Shown: piece by piece, positions 8,258-17,728 of the stretch
How the letters are laid out: every line of letters begins with the position of its first letter
Position numbering within the stretch: the stretch's first letter is position 1
Assembly (NCBI GenBank): GCA_022448365.1
Contig: JAKVCS010000003.1
Location: forward strand, 310,001-374,000
DNA: 64,000 nucleotides
Origin: Saccharospirillaceae bacterium
GTDB lineage: Bacteria > Pseudomonadota > Gammaproteobacteria > Pseudomonadales > Oceanobacteraceae
Reading direction: 5' to 3'
The notes under the pieces: generated by a model
Told to the model about the DNA's origin: nothing
The model's input: the letters and a program-made list of their open reading frames with translations, nothing else
Database searches by the model: none
Made by a program: the position numbers and the translations under genes

Positions 8258-9979
8258 ATGAGCACTTATCCTGCACCGGCGTTAATCACTGGCTTCGGCG
8301 GAATCAACACTGCAGGCCGCAGTTCCGGACACATGGCTTTTCAGCGTGTGGTGTATCAGGCACTTGATCGACAGCAGAAACAAGAAACCCTGAGCGCTCT
8401 TAACCAGGTGATGGGCTTCGATGGCGATGCACTGGTCAACGAAGAGGCGATATTGAACGGAACACTGGTACGCAACTGGGACAACGTTGACTGGGATGCC
8501 AATAAAATCCCCTTTCACCAGCCCTTTACCGACGAAAATGACGTGCAGTGCTGGCGTCTGAGTCACAAACGTCTGTCTGTGCAGAGTGCGGGTCAGACAC
8601 CGAAAGGGTTTGATCCCGCTGCACATTATTCCTCGCGTCATCATCCACGGGCGCTGCAAATGACCATCTACGCGGCATCCGATGCCATCGCCTCCCTGGG
8701 TGTAAACTGGGAAACACTGAAGCAATCCGTGCGTCCAGATCAAATAGGAGTCTACGCCGGCTCGGCAATGGGCCAGCTCGATCAGGCTGGTCACGGTGGG
8801 ATGGTTCAGGCAAACCTCAGAGGAAAGCGCACCAGTTCGAAGCAATGCGCTCTGGGCCTGAGCGAAATGCCAGCCGATTTTGTTAACGCCTATGTGCTCG
8901 GAAATGTTGGTGCCACCGGTAGCTATGTCGGCGCCTGTGCGACTTTTCTGTATAACCTTAAAGCAGCACTCGACGATTTACGCACAGGACGTCGCCGCAT
9001 TGTTGTGGTCGGCAACGCTGAAGCACCGCTGACACCTGAAGTCGTGGAGGGCTACGCCGCCATGACAGCTCTGATCAGCGAACAAAAACTCCGTGACCTG
9101 GACGGAATGAATCAACATGAAACGCCCGATTATCGCCGTTCCAGCCGACCGTTTGGTCAAAATGGGGGCTTCACCATCGCCGAATCCGCGCAATTTTTTG
9201 TACTTACCGATCAGGCACTCGCACTCGACCTTGGACTAACAATTTACGGCTCAGTTGGCGATGTTTATATCAATGCCGATGGTTTTAAAAATTCAATATC
9301 CAGTCCGGGGATTGGGAATTATTTAACGATGGGCAAAGCCATCGCAGAGGCGCAGCGATGGCTGGGCTCTGATGCAGTTCGTAATGGCAGCTACGTTCAA
9401 TCCCATGGTAGCAGCACACCACAAAATCGGGTGACTGAGTCACATATTTACGCTGAGCTGGCGGGTACTTTTAAAATTAAGGATTGGAAGATCACCGCAG
9501 TTAAAGCCCATCTGGGTCACCCTCTGTCAGCAGCGTCTGCAGACCAACTGACAATGACATTGGGGGGATGGGCAAACCATATCATTCCTGGAATTACCAC
9601 CATTGACCAGATCGCAGAAGATGTGCATCAAAGTGGTCTGAATTTTTTACTGCAACACACACCCGTAAACAGCAAGAATCTACCATTAGCGTTTATTAAT
9701 TCGAAAGGATTTGGTGGTAACAATGCTTCCGCATTTATTATTTCTCCGGATAAAACCAGAGAACATATTTCTTCTGCCATCGGGCAGAAAAACTGGCATC
9801 GGTATCTTGATAAGAATGAACAGGTGCGAATGAATATTCAACAATATAACCAAGATATGAACAGCGGAAAAATAAAGACCTTATACCAGTTCGGCAAACA
9901 AGTGCTCGAACCAAAAGACCTGACCATCAGTACCGATGAAATTCGTATCAAAGGCTGGAATTACAGCGTTCTACTGTAA
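8258..9979 (+). CDS. fabY: Beta-ketoacyl-ACP synthase, FabY-like
   Basis: 573 residues, longer than FabB/FabF (about 410) and close to the FabY class that starts fatty-acid synthesis in Pseudomonas by condensing acetyl-CoA with malonyl-ACP. The Cys-His-His triad is visible: Cys227 in VGACATFLYNL, His in QSHGSSTPQNR, and His in VKAHLGHPLSAAS. An N-terminal extension of roughly 100 residues precedes the thiolase fold. ATG at 8258 (MSTYPAPALITGFGG) matches the usual synthase N-terminus; an upstream TTG at 8216 is unlikely. Monocistronic. The FabY assignment rests on length and motif layout; FabB/F-like activity is the fallback. Confidence 0.78.
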   Translation: MSTYPAPALITGFGGINTAGRSSGHMAFQRVVYQALDRQQKQETLSALNQVMGFDGDALVNEEAILNGTLVRNWDNVDWDANKIPFHQPFTDENDVQCWRLSHKRLSVQSAGQTPKGFDPAAHYSSRHHPRALQMTIYAASDAIASLGVNWETLKQSVRPDQIGVYAGSAMGQLDQAGHGGMVQANLRGKRTSSKQCALGLSEMPADFVNAYVLGNVGATGSYVGACATFLYNLKAALDDLRTGRRRIVVVGNAEAPLTPEVVEGYAAMTALISEQKLRDLDGMNQHETPDYRRSSRPFGQNGGFTIAESAQFFVLTDQALALDLGLTIYGSVGDVYINADGFKNSISSPGIGNYLTMGKAIAEAQRWLGSDAVRNGSYVQSHGSSTPQNRVTESHIYAELAGTFKIKDWKITAVKAHLGHPLSAASADQLTMTLGGWANHIIPGITTIDQIAEDVHQSGLNFLLQHTPVNSKNLPLAFINSKGFGGNNASAFIISPDKTREHISSAIGQKNWHRYLDKNEQVRMNIQQYNQDMNSGKIKTLYQFGKQVLEPKDLTISTDEIRIKGWNYSVLL

Positions 9980-10060
9980 ATAGAACAACCGATTTTCGGA
10001 ATATAAACGCCAATCGACAAGTGCTCTTATGAAATACTGCAAGTAATTATTGAGGGGCCA

Positions 10061-10861
10061 TCAAAAGTACTTACCCAAACCAATAAAATACTGTTGTACT
10101 AAACCATCATCAACCAGAGGACTGTCTTCCGCTTCACTATCGTATTGGTAATGACGCAGACCGGCGTAAGCGCCCCACTCTTCACCAGCTCCCCAGTCAA
10201 AATTGTAGGTCGCTATAACTTCTAATTCGGCAGAAAAACCGGCTCCTGGCTTGTACACTTTTTGGTGAGTACTATTTTTAATTTCGTCGGTATCGACACC
10301 AAAATAATAATCGTTAAATTTCTTCGCTTGATGCTGAGCGCCAATCGTTGTTAGAACACGTAGCCCGGCGATATCATCACGGCGATAAAACAGCACTTCG
10401 GCTTCCTGAGATTTATGAGCGCCTGAGATATCCTGCAACAGCGCTGCCCTGACGACCCAACCTGAGTCCAGGCGCCGTCCTGCCTGAATACCAACTTCTA
10501 TCGCCGCTTTTCGCTCATCCAGATCGTATCGCGACAGGTCTTTGCTTTCGTTAATCTGATCTTCCGTTAAACGGGTATGGCTGCGAAAGTTACCAATAAT
10601 TGATGCGAAATAAGTACCATCACGATAAACGCCATAACCAAAGCGATTGGCTTCAACGAATACGTCACCGTACCCACCAAACACCAATAAAGCCGGACTG
10701 ACTGCCGGATCGACATCTTTAAATACACTGGCTTTCACCGTAATACCGGCAGACCATAAACCGTAGGCCGGTTCGCTCACAGTGCGCCAAACTGATTCAT
10801 CAGACGCGACGGGGCGGGAAAATGCGGTTACAACCACAAAAGCCAGGATGAAAAGATGCAT
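10061..10861 (-). CDS. MipA/OmpV-family outer-membrane protein
   Basis: 266 residues with a signal peptide (MHLFILAFVVVTAFSRPVAS) and a beta-barrel pattern ending in a terminal aromatic (IGLGKYF). The segment DYYFGVDTDEIKNS followed by YKPGAGFSAELEV matches the conserved MipA/OmpV motif (YFGV...Y.pGaGf). MipA proteins sit in the outer membrane and scaffold murein-synthesising complexes or take part in stress and antibiotic responses. AAGGA lies 8 bases before the ATG. Same strand as the glycosyltransferase gene that precedes it by 73 bases; cotranscription is possible. Confidence 0.82.
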   Translation of the reverse strand: MHLFILAFVVVTAFSRPVASDESVWRTVSEPAYGLWSAGITVKASVFKDVDPAVSPALLVFGGYGDVFVEANRFGYGVYRDGTYFASIIGNFRSHTRLTEDQINESKDLSRYDLDERKAAIEVGIQAGRRLDSGWVVRAALLQDISGAHKSQEAEVLFYRRDDIAGLRVLTTIGAQHQAKKFNDYYFGVDTDEIKNSTHQKVYKPGAGFSAELEVIATYNFDWGAGEEWGAYAGLRHYQYDSEAEDSPLVDDGLVQQYFIGLGKYF

Positions 10862-10934
10862 AAGGTTTTCCTTTATAGCGATGACTAATTGACTGTATCA
10901 AACACCAAAGGTTCCTGTATTTCGTATCCCGCTA

Positions 10935-11987
10935 TCAGCTTGCGTAAAGTGCCTGCCATTGTTTTGCGGATGAGTCTGCCAACCAGGGAGAGATATTCGA
11001 CACCTGCAACTCGCCCGCTAACGCCGCTACAACCTTATTTGCTGCCTGTTCGATATCACCACTGGTATAACGGCAGTGGGAAGAATATTGTTCGCGATAA
11101 CACAGATCATCAGGAACAACAGGAATCGCACCTGCGCTGACTGCCTCCAGCATCGACAGCCCCTGAAATTCGTGAATTGCACAACTGACAACCACCTGAG
11201 AGCGTTGCAACCAATGCTCATAATCCGATCGAGAGACTCGCCCGTCGACCAAAATCCGGTCTGAAAACTCATCACGAATGGCATTTAATGCAGCCGGGGT
11301 TTTCTGTGCCCGAGGCCCTAACAAAGCCAGCGTAAAGTTAACTCCCTTTTGTTGGAGTCGCCGCAGTATCGCGTGAAAATCCTCAGGGCGTTTGTCGTAT
11401 TCCCAGCGATGATTCCAAAGAATCAGGCTTTCTTCTTTTTGATCTTCAGGCGTCGGTGCAATGGCATTAATCGGCACCGGCAACCAATCACTCTTCTGTC
11501 GTAAACGCTGCGCCAGGTCATCGGGTTTATGGTCAGGCATTTTTTTCATCAGAGTGGCAACGCCTGAAAGAAAGGACTGTTGGTTATAGTCTGAATTAAA
11601 GAAAATACGATCGGCTGCTAACGCGCCGTAGAGCTGAACCATTTGCGGGTCAAGCGATGAGTGCTGACCTTCTCCGGCAGGGTAAGCAAATTGATTTTCA
11701 TGAAAATAGTAGTCCAGAGGCACGCCTGCCAACGCAGTAAATAAGCCGCGAATGGTTGAAATATCAACCATGGATGTCGCGAGAATCTGATCTGGCTGCC
11801 ACTGCGCCAACAAGTCCGACAGCGGTTGCAGCCATGACAACGGATTGCCGCGAATTCGCCAGCGAAAATACCGCCCGGGTAACTCCAGTACACGCCAGTC
11901 AACATCCACTTCCCGCTGCAGCCAGTCACACCAGCTGGCATGGCTGTCGGAGCGATAGGCAGATAACAACAAAACTTTCTTTTTCAT
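10935..11987 (-). CDS. DUF3524 glycosyltransferase, tRNA-queuosine mannosyltransferase-like
   Basis: 350 residues. N-terminal DUF3524 domain (about 1-165) with VLLLSAYRSDSHASWCDWL, MVDISTIRGL, YYFHENQFAYP and FFNSDYNQQSFL, the hallmark set of the GTDC1/QTMAN family; C-terminal GT4-like half with WNHRWEYDKRPEDF and the donor-binding EFQGLSMLEAVSAGAIPVVP. The animal member mannosylates queuosine in tRNA-Asp. Bacterial relatives are known as sequences, and their substrate is unproved as far as I know. No signal peptide, so cytoplasmic, as a tRNA modifier should be. Family call is strong; the tRNA substrate is inferred from the family. Confidence 0.83.
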   Translation of the reverse strand: MKKKVLLLSAYRSDSHASWCDWLQREVDVDWRVLELPGRYFRWRIRGNPLSWLQPLSDLLAQWQPDQILATSMVDISTIRGLFTALAGVPLDYYFHENQFAYPAGEGQHSSLDPQMVQLYGALAADRIFFNSDYNQQSFLSGVATLMKKMPDHKPDDLAQRLRQKSDWLPVPINAIAPTPEDQKEESLILWNHRWEYDKRPEDFHAILRRLQQKGVNFTLALLGPRAQKTPAALNAIRDEFSDRILVDGRVSRSDYEHWLQRSQVVVSCAIHEFQGLSMLEAVSAGAIPVVPDDLCYREQYSSHCRYTSGDIEQAANKVVAALAGELQVSNISPWLADSSAKQWQALYAS

Positions 11988-12077
11988 TCACTATTAACTT
12001 TTATATAAAAGGCTTGTCCGGCCAGCGTAGTGCTGTATACCATGGCAATTAATAATCATAACAATCCGTAGACCACT

Positions 12078-12812
12078 ATGTTCACTAAATCATCGATTCT
12101 GATCCTGACCAGCAGCTTGTTGCTACACGGTTGCAGCGGCAACAGCTCTGGTACCAGCAGTAACTTACCACCCGGCTCTGTGTGCCCCAAAGACAACGTT
12201 GCGCTCATCGATGGTATTCTCGTGAGCCAGTTAACTTATGACGATAATGTTGACCAATGTTTATCGCCGGACGAGCAAAAGAATATGAACGCCGCCGTGG
12301 CTAAAGCGAAACTGGCTACGATGGCAACTGACGCAACGGCTGGCGATAATGCCAATTCAGTATTAACACGCTTCAGTGTACAAGGTAACGCTGAAATATC
12401 GGACAACAAGGTACAGATCCATCCGCTAGGCAGCATGGGCAAATTTAGTATTTACGTCGAAGCCAGCATAGACAAAGATCAGAGCAGTGATATTCGCATA
12501 GAATTCGGTAACCAGTCGGGCGCTGATCAATCCGGAGCCGCCTCTGACAGTTTTCGCTTCACCAACCTGCCAGAGGGCAACAGTATTATTGCCATGTTTT
12601 GCCAGCTTGGGGATAACCTGTCTTTTACCTGTTCGAACCCTGGGTATTTTCTCAATAACAAGCTCGCTTCGATTCTTATGGTAGAACTCGAAAGTGAAAA
12701 CGGTGAGAACTTTGAAAATACCTCTCCACAAGCAGGCTTTATTACCGCCACGTCCTGCGTTAATGACGTTTGTTTCGAAAATTATGTCAGCATTCCAGCG
12801 TCATTTAATTAA
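12078..12812 (+). CDS. Hypothetical lipoprotein
   Basis: 244 residues. Type II signal peptide with lipobox LLHGC (Cys at 19), followed by a Ser/Gly-rich linker. The mature part has several cysteines (SVCPKD, VDQCLS, AMFCQLGDNLSFTCSN, TSCVNDVCFEN) suggesting disulfides, and acidic Asn/Asp-rich composition. No family recognised. Likely anchored to a membrane and facing the periplasm or outside. A strong hairpin terminator follows at 12873. Divergent from the glycosyltransferase gene. Confidence 0.8.
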   Translation: MFTKSSILILTSSLLLHGCSGNSSGTSSNLPPGSVCPKDNVALIDGILVSQLTYDDNVDQCLSPDEQKNMNAAVAKAKLATMATDATAGDNANSVLTRFSVQGNAEISDNKVQIHPLGSMGKFSIYVEASIDKDQSSDIRIEFGNQSGADQSGAASDSFRFTNLPEGNSIIAMFCQLGDNLSFTCSNPGYFLNNKLASILMVELESENGENFENTSPQAGFITATSCVNDVCFENYVSIPASFN

Positions 12813-12872
12813 CTGAAAATAACAGCACTGATTACCAGCGACATAGGTCTGGCATAATCAATCAAGCAAAAT

Positions 12873-12900
12873 AAAAACCGGCTATATGCCGGTTTTTATT
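12873..12900 (+). terminator. Intrinsic terminator after the lipoprotein gene
   Basis: Perfect 10-bp stem (AAAAACCGGC / GCCGGTTTTT) with a TATAT loop at 12873-12897 and a T-rich continuation. Symmetric A/T flanks let it work on both strands. Confidence 0.85.
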
Positions 12901-13278
12901 TTCTTCTTAATTAATGGCGGCCAGATATATTCCTAGTAAAAGTACGCAGGTTGTTTGCGACTGAGCTTGAGCTGCTGTAACGCCTTTTCCGGTTGGTCAT
13001 CGAGCCAAAGCGATACGCCGTATAGAAATGCGACCCGGCTTTTTCACACTCATTGCTTGTTTGAGCATACCTCTTTCATACGCCAGACGGCGCGGATTCC
13101 AGATAATCAGAACCGCAGGATTTTATTATGATTATCAATTATTGCAGCGTTCATTTCACAGCGGTTCTATCAATGACGGCATTCCCTAAAACAAGTACAA
13201 TCGCGCCCAGATTAGCAAGATACATAAGTGCACCCGGCCTAAGCGCCACGTCAGAATGCACATAACGAGGTCCCGCAG
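12901..13278. other. Intergenic region with possible coding remnant
   Basis: 378 bases between the terminator and rimO. On the minus strand, 13043-12933 is a 37-codon frame without start codon, reading GVSLWLDDQPEKALQQLKLS before a TAG. It looks like the tail of a helical, TPR-like protein; upstream of it that frame is closed by a TGA at 13046. It may be the last remains of a lost gene. The right part should contain the rimO promoter. No RNA gene seen. Confidence 0.35.
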
Positions 13279-14643
13279 ATGTCTGAACATACGATTTCAG
13301 AAGATACCCCTATTGACTCTATCAGTAATGGCCGGGTTGGCATGGTAAGCCTTGGCTGCCCGAAAAACTCCGTCGACAGTGAAAAAATCCTCACTCAACT
13401 TCAGTTAAACGGCTATGAAATCAGCAATAGCTACAGCGATGCCGATGTGGTGGTGGTAAACACCTGTGGTTTTATCGATGCCGCGAAGCAAGAATCACTC
13501 GATGCCATCCGTGAGGCCATGACAGAAAACGGCAAAGTCATCGTGACTGGTTGTATGGGCAAAGGTGCCGATGCTGAGCTGATCAAAGAGGAAAACCCGG
13601 GTGTTTTGGCGATTACCGGCGCTCATGCCTATGAAGAAGTCATGGACGCTGTACATGAGTGGGTTCCTCCGACTCAGGAGCACAATCCATTTATTGATCT
13701 GGTGCCGGAAGAAGGTGTAAAGCTGACTCCGCGCCATTACTCCTATCTGAAAATTTCAGAAGGTTGTAACCACAGCTGTACCTTCTGCATTATTCCGGAC
13801 ATGCGTGGCAAGCTTGCCAGCCGTCCGGTTGGTGACGTCCTCGATGAAGCAAAGCGGCTGGTAGCTGCAGGTACCAAAGAACTGCTGGTCATTTCTCAGG
13901 ACACGTCGGCCTACGGCGTTGACCTGAAATACCGTACCGGATTCTGGGACGGTATGCCGGTAAAGACCAAGCTGTATGATCTTTGTAAACAAATGAGCAA
14001 GCTGGGGGCTTGGGTACGTCTGCACTACGTTTACCCGTATCCGAGTGTAGATGACATCATGCCACTGATGGCTGAAGGCAAAGTATTGCCATATCTGGAT
14101 ATTCCCTTCCAGCACGCCAGTCCACGAGTTCTGAAGCTGATGAAGCGACCTGCCCATTCTGAAAACACGCTGGAGCGGATAAAAAAATGGCGTGAGCAGG
14201 TGCCCAATCTGGTGCTGCGCTCCACCTTTGTGGTCGGTTTTCCAGGGGAAACAGAAGAAGATTTTCAGATACTGCTGGATTGGCTGGATGACGCAGAACT
14301 GGACCGTGTAGGCTGTTTTAAATACAGTCCGGTTGAAGGGGCCAAGGCCAACGATCTGCCGTATCATGTTCCGGAGGATATTCAGCAAGATCGCTGGGAG
14401 CGTTTTATGGCCAAAGCTCAGGAGATCAGTACACGAAAACTGGCTCGGCGTGTGGGTCAGCAGATGACCGTTCTTATCGATGAGATTGACGACGAGGGTG
14501 CAATCGGCCGTACTTACGCAGATGCCCCTAATATCGATGGCATGGTATATCTGAATGGTTATCAGGATTGCCAACCAGGTGATTTGATTGAAGTTGTGAT
14601 TGAACACTCTGACGAGTACGATCTGTGGGGCACGCCCATCTGA
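13279..14643 (+). CDS. rimO: Ribosomal protein S12 methylthiotransferase RimO
   Basis: Radical-SAM enzyme that adds a methylthio group to a conserved aspartate of ribosomal protein S12. 454 residues, normal for RimO. N-terminal UPF0004 domain with cluster cysteines Cys27, Cys63 and Cys92; radical-SAM motif CNHSCTFC (Cys163, Cys167, Cys170); C-terminal TRAM domain, about 385-454. ATG at 13279 has GAGG 8 bases upstream. Monocistronic, cytoplasmic. Confidence 0.96.
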   Translation: MSEHTISEDTPIDSISNGRVGMVSLGCPKNSVDSEKILTQLQLNGYEISNSYSDADVVVVNTCGFIDAAKQESLDAIREAMTENGKVIVTGCMGKGADAELIKEENPGVLAITGAHAYEEVMDAVHEWVPPTQEHNPFIDLVPEEGVKLTPRHYSYLKISEGCNHSCTFCIIPDMRGKLASRPVGDVLDEAKRLVAAGTKELLVISQDTSAYGVDLKYRTGFWDGMPVKTKLYDLCKQMSKLGAWVRLHYVYPYPSVDDIMPLMAEGKVLPYLDIPFQHASPRVLKLMKRPAHSENTLERIKKWREQVPNLVLRSTFVVGFPGETEEDFQILLDWLDDAELDRVGCFKYSPVEGAKANDLPYHVPEDIQQDRWERFMAKAQEISTRKLARRVGQQMTVLIDEIDDEGAIGRTYADAPNIDGMVYLNGYQDCQPGDLIEVVIEHSDEYDLWGTPI

Positions 14644-14666
14644 TCCGTTGTCATGACGATACCCAT

Positions 14667-14705
14667 GGCCGCAGCAAGTCGACTTATTGCGGCCGGTTTC
14701 TTTGA
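14667..14705 (+). terminator. Probable rimO terminator
   Basis: Inverted repeat GGCCGCA / TGCGGCC at 14667-14694 with an internal palindrome AAGTCGACTT, followed by a modest T-rich run. It sits 24 bases past the rimO stop. The T-run is interrupted, hence moderate confidence. Confidence 0.5.
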
Positions 14706-14726
14706 CAACTATGCCATATTGTCACT

Positions 14727-15209
14727 CTAGCGCCGGGTTGCTACCCGGTTCTCGGTTTCCAATTCCGGTAGCGACACCAAAGATAACGCACCTCGCCACA
14801 ATCCTGTCTCTGCCATTTCAAGTATGGCCTGGCGAGCACTCTCACGCCCAGCAAAACCCTCAGCAACAAGCCAGAACTCCGTTTCATTAGCCTGATTAGT
14901 GACCTGAAATACCCGGCTGTTGTAACCAAACTGCATCATTAAGCGCATATCGCTGAGCAGTCGTGACTTAATCCTGTCATGTGCAACCAGAATACCGGTG
15001 TTATCCCACTGCCCCGGAATACCAAACGCACGATAGTCTAAGTTGGTTGGCCGACTAATCGGTGGTACGGAATAGGAAGCACCGAGCGATGTCGACGGAT
15101 AACTTGAGCAGCTTGTTATAACCAGCGAAAGAGCCAATATAGATAACGGTATAAATCCCGCCGAGATACGGAACAGCAGAGCGAGTAAAAACGGAACGAC
15201 AGCAGCCAT
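14727..15209 (-). CDS. Putative lipoprotein, 160 residues, unknown function
   Basis: Long hydrophobic N-terminus (about 34 residues) ending in a lipobox-like VITSC, so probably a lipoprotein. The C-terminal half (VFQVTNQANETEFWLVAEGF and following) has an alternating strand/helix look reminiscent of small SPOR-type folds, but I cannot assign a family. AAGGA lies 7 bases before ATG 15209. Same strand as, and 91 bases downstream of, the DUF3833 lipoprotein gene; the two may form a unit of envelope lipoproteins. Confidence 0.7.
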   Translation of the reverse strand: MAAVVPFLLALLFRISAGFIPLSILALSLVITSCSSYPSTSLGASYSVPPISRPTNLDYRAFGIPGQWDNTGILVAHDRIKSRLLSDMRLMMQFGYNSRVFQVTNQANETEFWLVAEGFAGRESARQAILEMAETGLWRGALSLVSLPELETENRVATRR

Positions 15210-15300
15210 TTGGAGATCCTTTTTCTCATTGCCTGCTGTTAACGTTAGTCGCTCTGCTGCAACCTGGAAGACTCAGTTTGTAGCAAAATGCTACAAAAAG

Positions 15301-15882
15301 TTATGGCACACAATTTACGTCGCTACCGACCTTGCGCATCACCAACAAAACCTGACCCACACCCAGACCGAATTTCTCCATGCGCGTTTCATTGATAACG
15401 ACCCCAGGTGCCACCTGATACATGCGATCAATCATTGACAGCCCCAGCGTCTCCGCTTCACCTTGCGAGTCAACACCAGTCTGATATTGCAGCTGATAAT
15501 CCATATAGATTGCATTGCCCGAGAAGGTCATCAGCGTTGCTTCGGGAACATCTGAGGCTCTTGCCTGATAACCGTCAACCACGCCAGCTGCATTGGTAAC
15601 CGGTGTCAGCCACCATTTACGGTATTCGATTCCGTCGTTGAAATGGAAGGTTTCATCAAGCAATCCCCTTCCCTGTTCATCCCAGCTGGCAATAATCTCA
15701 GCGTTAAACTGCCGTATCTGCATACCATTTCGATCACGCACCACACCATCGGCACAGATTTTTCCATCGAAGAACACCCTTGGGTCGAGCAGTACGTCAA
15801 ATGCCTGATTATCCTCAACCCGGTGCGAGCTACACCCTGCTATGAGAACAACGAACAACAAAAATAGATAACGGTATAACAT
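15301..15882 (-). CDS. DUF3833 family lipoprotein
   Basis: 193 residues. Lipobox LIAGC (Cys17) after a short signal peptide. The mature protein carries the DUF3833 pattern: DPRVFFDGKICADGVVRDRN, then QIRQFNAEI, and WWLTPVTNAAGVVDGYQARA. The family's function is unknown; members are usually periplasmic lipoproteins near lipid or envelope genes. Monocistronic or paired with the downstream 160-residue lipoprotein gene. Confidence 0.85.
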   Translation of the reverse strand: MLYRYLFLLFVVLIAGCSSHRVEDNQAFDVLLDPRVFFDGKICADGVVRDRNGMQIRQFNAEIIASWDEQGRGLLDETFHFNDGIEYRKWWLTPVTNAAGVVDGYQARASDVPEATLMTFSGNAIYMDYQLQYQTGVDSQGEAETLGLSMIDRMYQVAPGVVINETRMEKFGLGVGQVLLVMRKVGSDVNCVP

Positions 15883-15973
15883 ATTAGCAAATTCCTATAC
15901 ATTAGTTGTGCAGTCAATTTACAGGATTGCCGCTCGACAAGAAGTAAAGTTTGGAAAAGACCCGGTGGCGCCG

Positions 15974-17275
15974 CTACAGCGGCGCGCCATTCATTATCCA
16001 GCCAATCAGCAACACCTGCGGGACGGTAATCAATGGTACGAATAACGCCAGTTTCCAGCTTTTCGTCGTTTCTTTAAGCGCCATGATTTCTGTGTAATCG
16101 GTTGCGGCCCCTGCCATCAGGAAAGTGAATGCATTGCCAGGTGCCCCAGCCCGATTAAACAGATCGGCGGCAATGGGCGATGACCCTTCAGAGCACACTT
16201 CTATTACAGTGGTCGCAGCCAATGTCAGGAATAAACCGGATACGCTGGCGCCAAACCACAAACCAAAACTGTCAGCAGGCACAAACGCCCGGATCAAAGC
16301 AACAAGCACCACACCAAATACCACCCAGCGCAATACCATTTTTGACTCCTTCAGGCCCTGCCAGAAGAGGCTTAACCAGGACGACAAGGACCAGTCGTAC
16401 TGAGTCATCGTTTGCTTCAGGGTGGGCCAGAACGGAATTTTACGAAACTCTGCTTGATGAGGGTTGGGCGGCAAGGTGCCGCGGTCCACCAGCCGGTCAA
16501 AAATCCAGCCTGTTAGCCAAGCGATGACCATCGACGCAACGATGAACAGCACCGTCCATTCCAGGCCAATCAATCCCACCAGAATGAGGGTTAAGGTCAG
16601 CGAATTCCAGGGACTAGCCACCAGAAATGCAATCACCTGACCTGCACTTGCACCACGCTCATACAGTTTCATGCCAACCATAAGAATGCCGTGGTTACAC
16701 AAATCCAGCATCAGACCTGCCAGTGTGGCGCGGAAGATTCCTCGCTTAGAACCCCCTTGCCCAAGGAGCGACATGATTAACTCCCGGGGAATTCGCCCTA
16801 ACAAACCAACGAAGAGAGAAGCGGAAATGATTCCCCACCACATGGCATTCACCATCTCATAAGCAGTGTGCATCATCGTTTCCCACCAGGGCATCACCAT
16901 GGTGGTCTCTGCTGCAGCCATTGCCTCCATGTGCTCAATATCGCCCCAGATGAGAAAACTCAGATAACCAATCACCACCAGAGGAGTGCAGATCCACAAA
17001 ATCCAATCGATTTTGTTGCTATCGTCCGAACCACAACAACCGCCGTCGTCCGACTCTGTCGATGACACCGAAGATGAACAACAACCGCTTATTGCCGCCT
17101 GCGGCACAGCTTCTGAGCCAGTGGCACCGCCATCGACTATTTCGCCGGTTTTCGCTTGTGCTGCGCTGCAACAGCCAGAGGGAATGGCTTTTGCGGAATC
17201 GGAAACTGTGTACTCCGGTGTATCTTTTTTTGCGCCATCATCAACGCCTTTATCTGAACCGCAACATGAATTCAT
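15974..17275 (-). CDS. SO_0444-family Cu/Zn efflux permease
   Basis: 433 residues. Cytosolic N-terminus of about 88 residues with four Cys-Cys pairs (4-5, 35-36, 65-66, 80-81), then an ArsP/DUF318-type permease with about 8-10 membrane segments, including GLMLDLCNHGILMVG and VIEVCSEGSSPIAADLF, both conserved in this permease family. Members export copper and zinc. The cysteine pairs probably bind metal before export (inference). The gene starts inside the upstream merR-type gene (ATGA overlap at 17272-17275), so the two are translationally coupled and transcribed from the MerR-type promoter at 17729-17759. Confidence 0.88.
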   Translation of the reverse strand: MNSCCGSDKGVDDGAKKDTPEYTVSDSAKAIPSGCCSAAQAKTGEIVDGGATGSEAVPQAAISGCCSSSVSSTESDDGGCCGSDDSNKIDWILWICTPLVVIGYLSFLIWGDIEHMEAMAAAETTMVMPWWETMMHTAYEMVNAMWWGIISASLFVGLLGRIPRELIMSLLGQGGSKRGIFRATLAGLMLDLCNHGILMVGMKLYERGASAGQVIAFLVASPWNSLTLTLILVGLIGLEWTVLFIVASMVIAWLTGWIFDRLVDRGTLPPNPHQAEFRKIPFWPTLKQTMTQYDWSLSSWLSLFWQGLKESKMVLRWVVFGVVLVALIRAFVPADSFGLWFGASVSGLFLTLAATTVIEVCSEGSSPIAADLFNRAGAPGNAFTFLMAGAATDYTEIMALKETTKSWKLALFVPLITVPQVLLIGWIMNGAPL

Positions 17276-17688
17276 GCGTCCACCTCATGTTGATGTGCAC
17301 CTTCGATTAAATGACAGATATGATCGCCACAAGGCAAGCAATCGGGCTGCTCTTCCCAGGTTCTTACTGCCATTTCCATTCGCTCCACCAGCTGCTGCAT
17401 GGCGGATAATTTATCCCTGGCTTCAGACAAACGTGGTGCAATAAGTTCACGCACCCTGGGACACGGCGACTGTCCTTTGCCGGCATCGGCCAGGATCTGT
17501 TCAATGTCTTCCAATGTGAAACCCAAATCGCGCGCTTGCAGAATAAACCGCAAACGTTGTTGATCGTTCTGGGTAAAGTTGTGATAACCATTACGATCTT
17601 TAAGCGGTGTTAAAAGTCCGATACGAACGTAATGGCGAACGGTATTGGCATTTACCTTTTCTTGTTTAGCCAGTTGCTGTACTCGCAT
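17272..17688 (-). CDS. MerR-family metal-responsive regulator
   Basis: 138 residues: N-terminal MerR winged helix (VQQLAKQEKVNANTVRHYVR), dimerisation helix about 85-112, and metal-site cysteines Cys76 and Cys117/Cys120/Cys125 in a ZntR/CadR/PbrR-like arrangement. GGAG lies 5 bases before ATG 17688. It overlaps the efflux permease by 4 bases and is preceded by a promoter with a 19-bp spacer and perfect operator dyad, so it is expected to activate its own operon when metal is bound. Metal preference (Cu, Zn, Cd or Pb) cannot be fixed from sequence alone. Confidence 0.9.
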   Translation of the reverse strand: MRVQQLAKQEKVNANTVRHYVRIGLLTPLKDRNGYHNFTQNDQQRLRFILQARDLGFTLEDIEQILADAGKGQSPCPRVRELIAPRLSEARDKLSAMQQLVERMEMAVRTWEEQPDCLPCGDHICHLIEGAHQHEVDA

Positions 17689-17728
17689 AATACTCCATCC
17701 ACTTCAGGAACCTCTTCAGAATACATGG

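Noticed and set aside
13756-14607. 283-codon minus-strand frame opposite rimO
   Set aside because: Antisense of a clear radical-SAM gene; no domain, unlikely composition.
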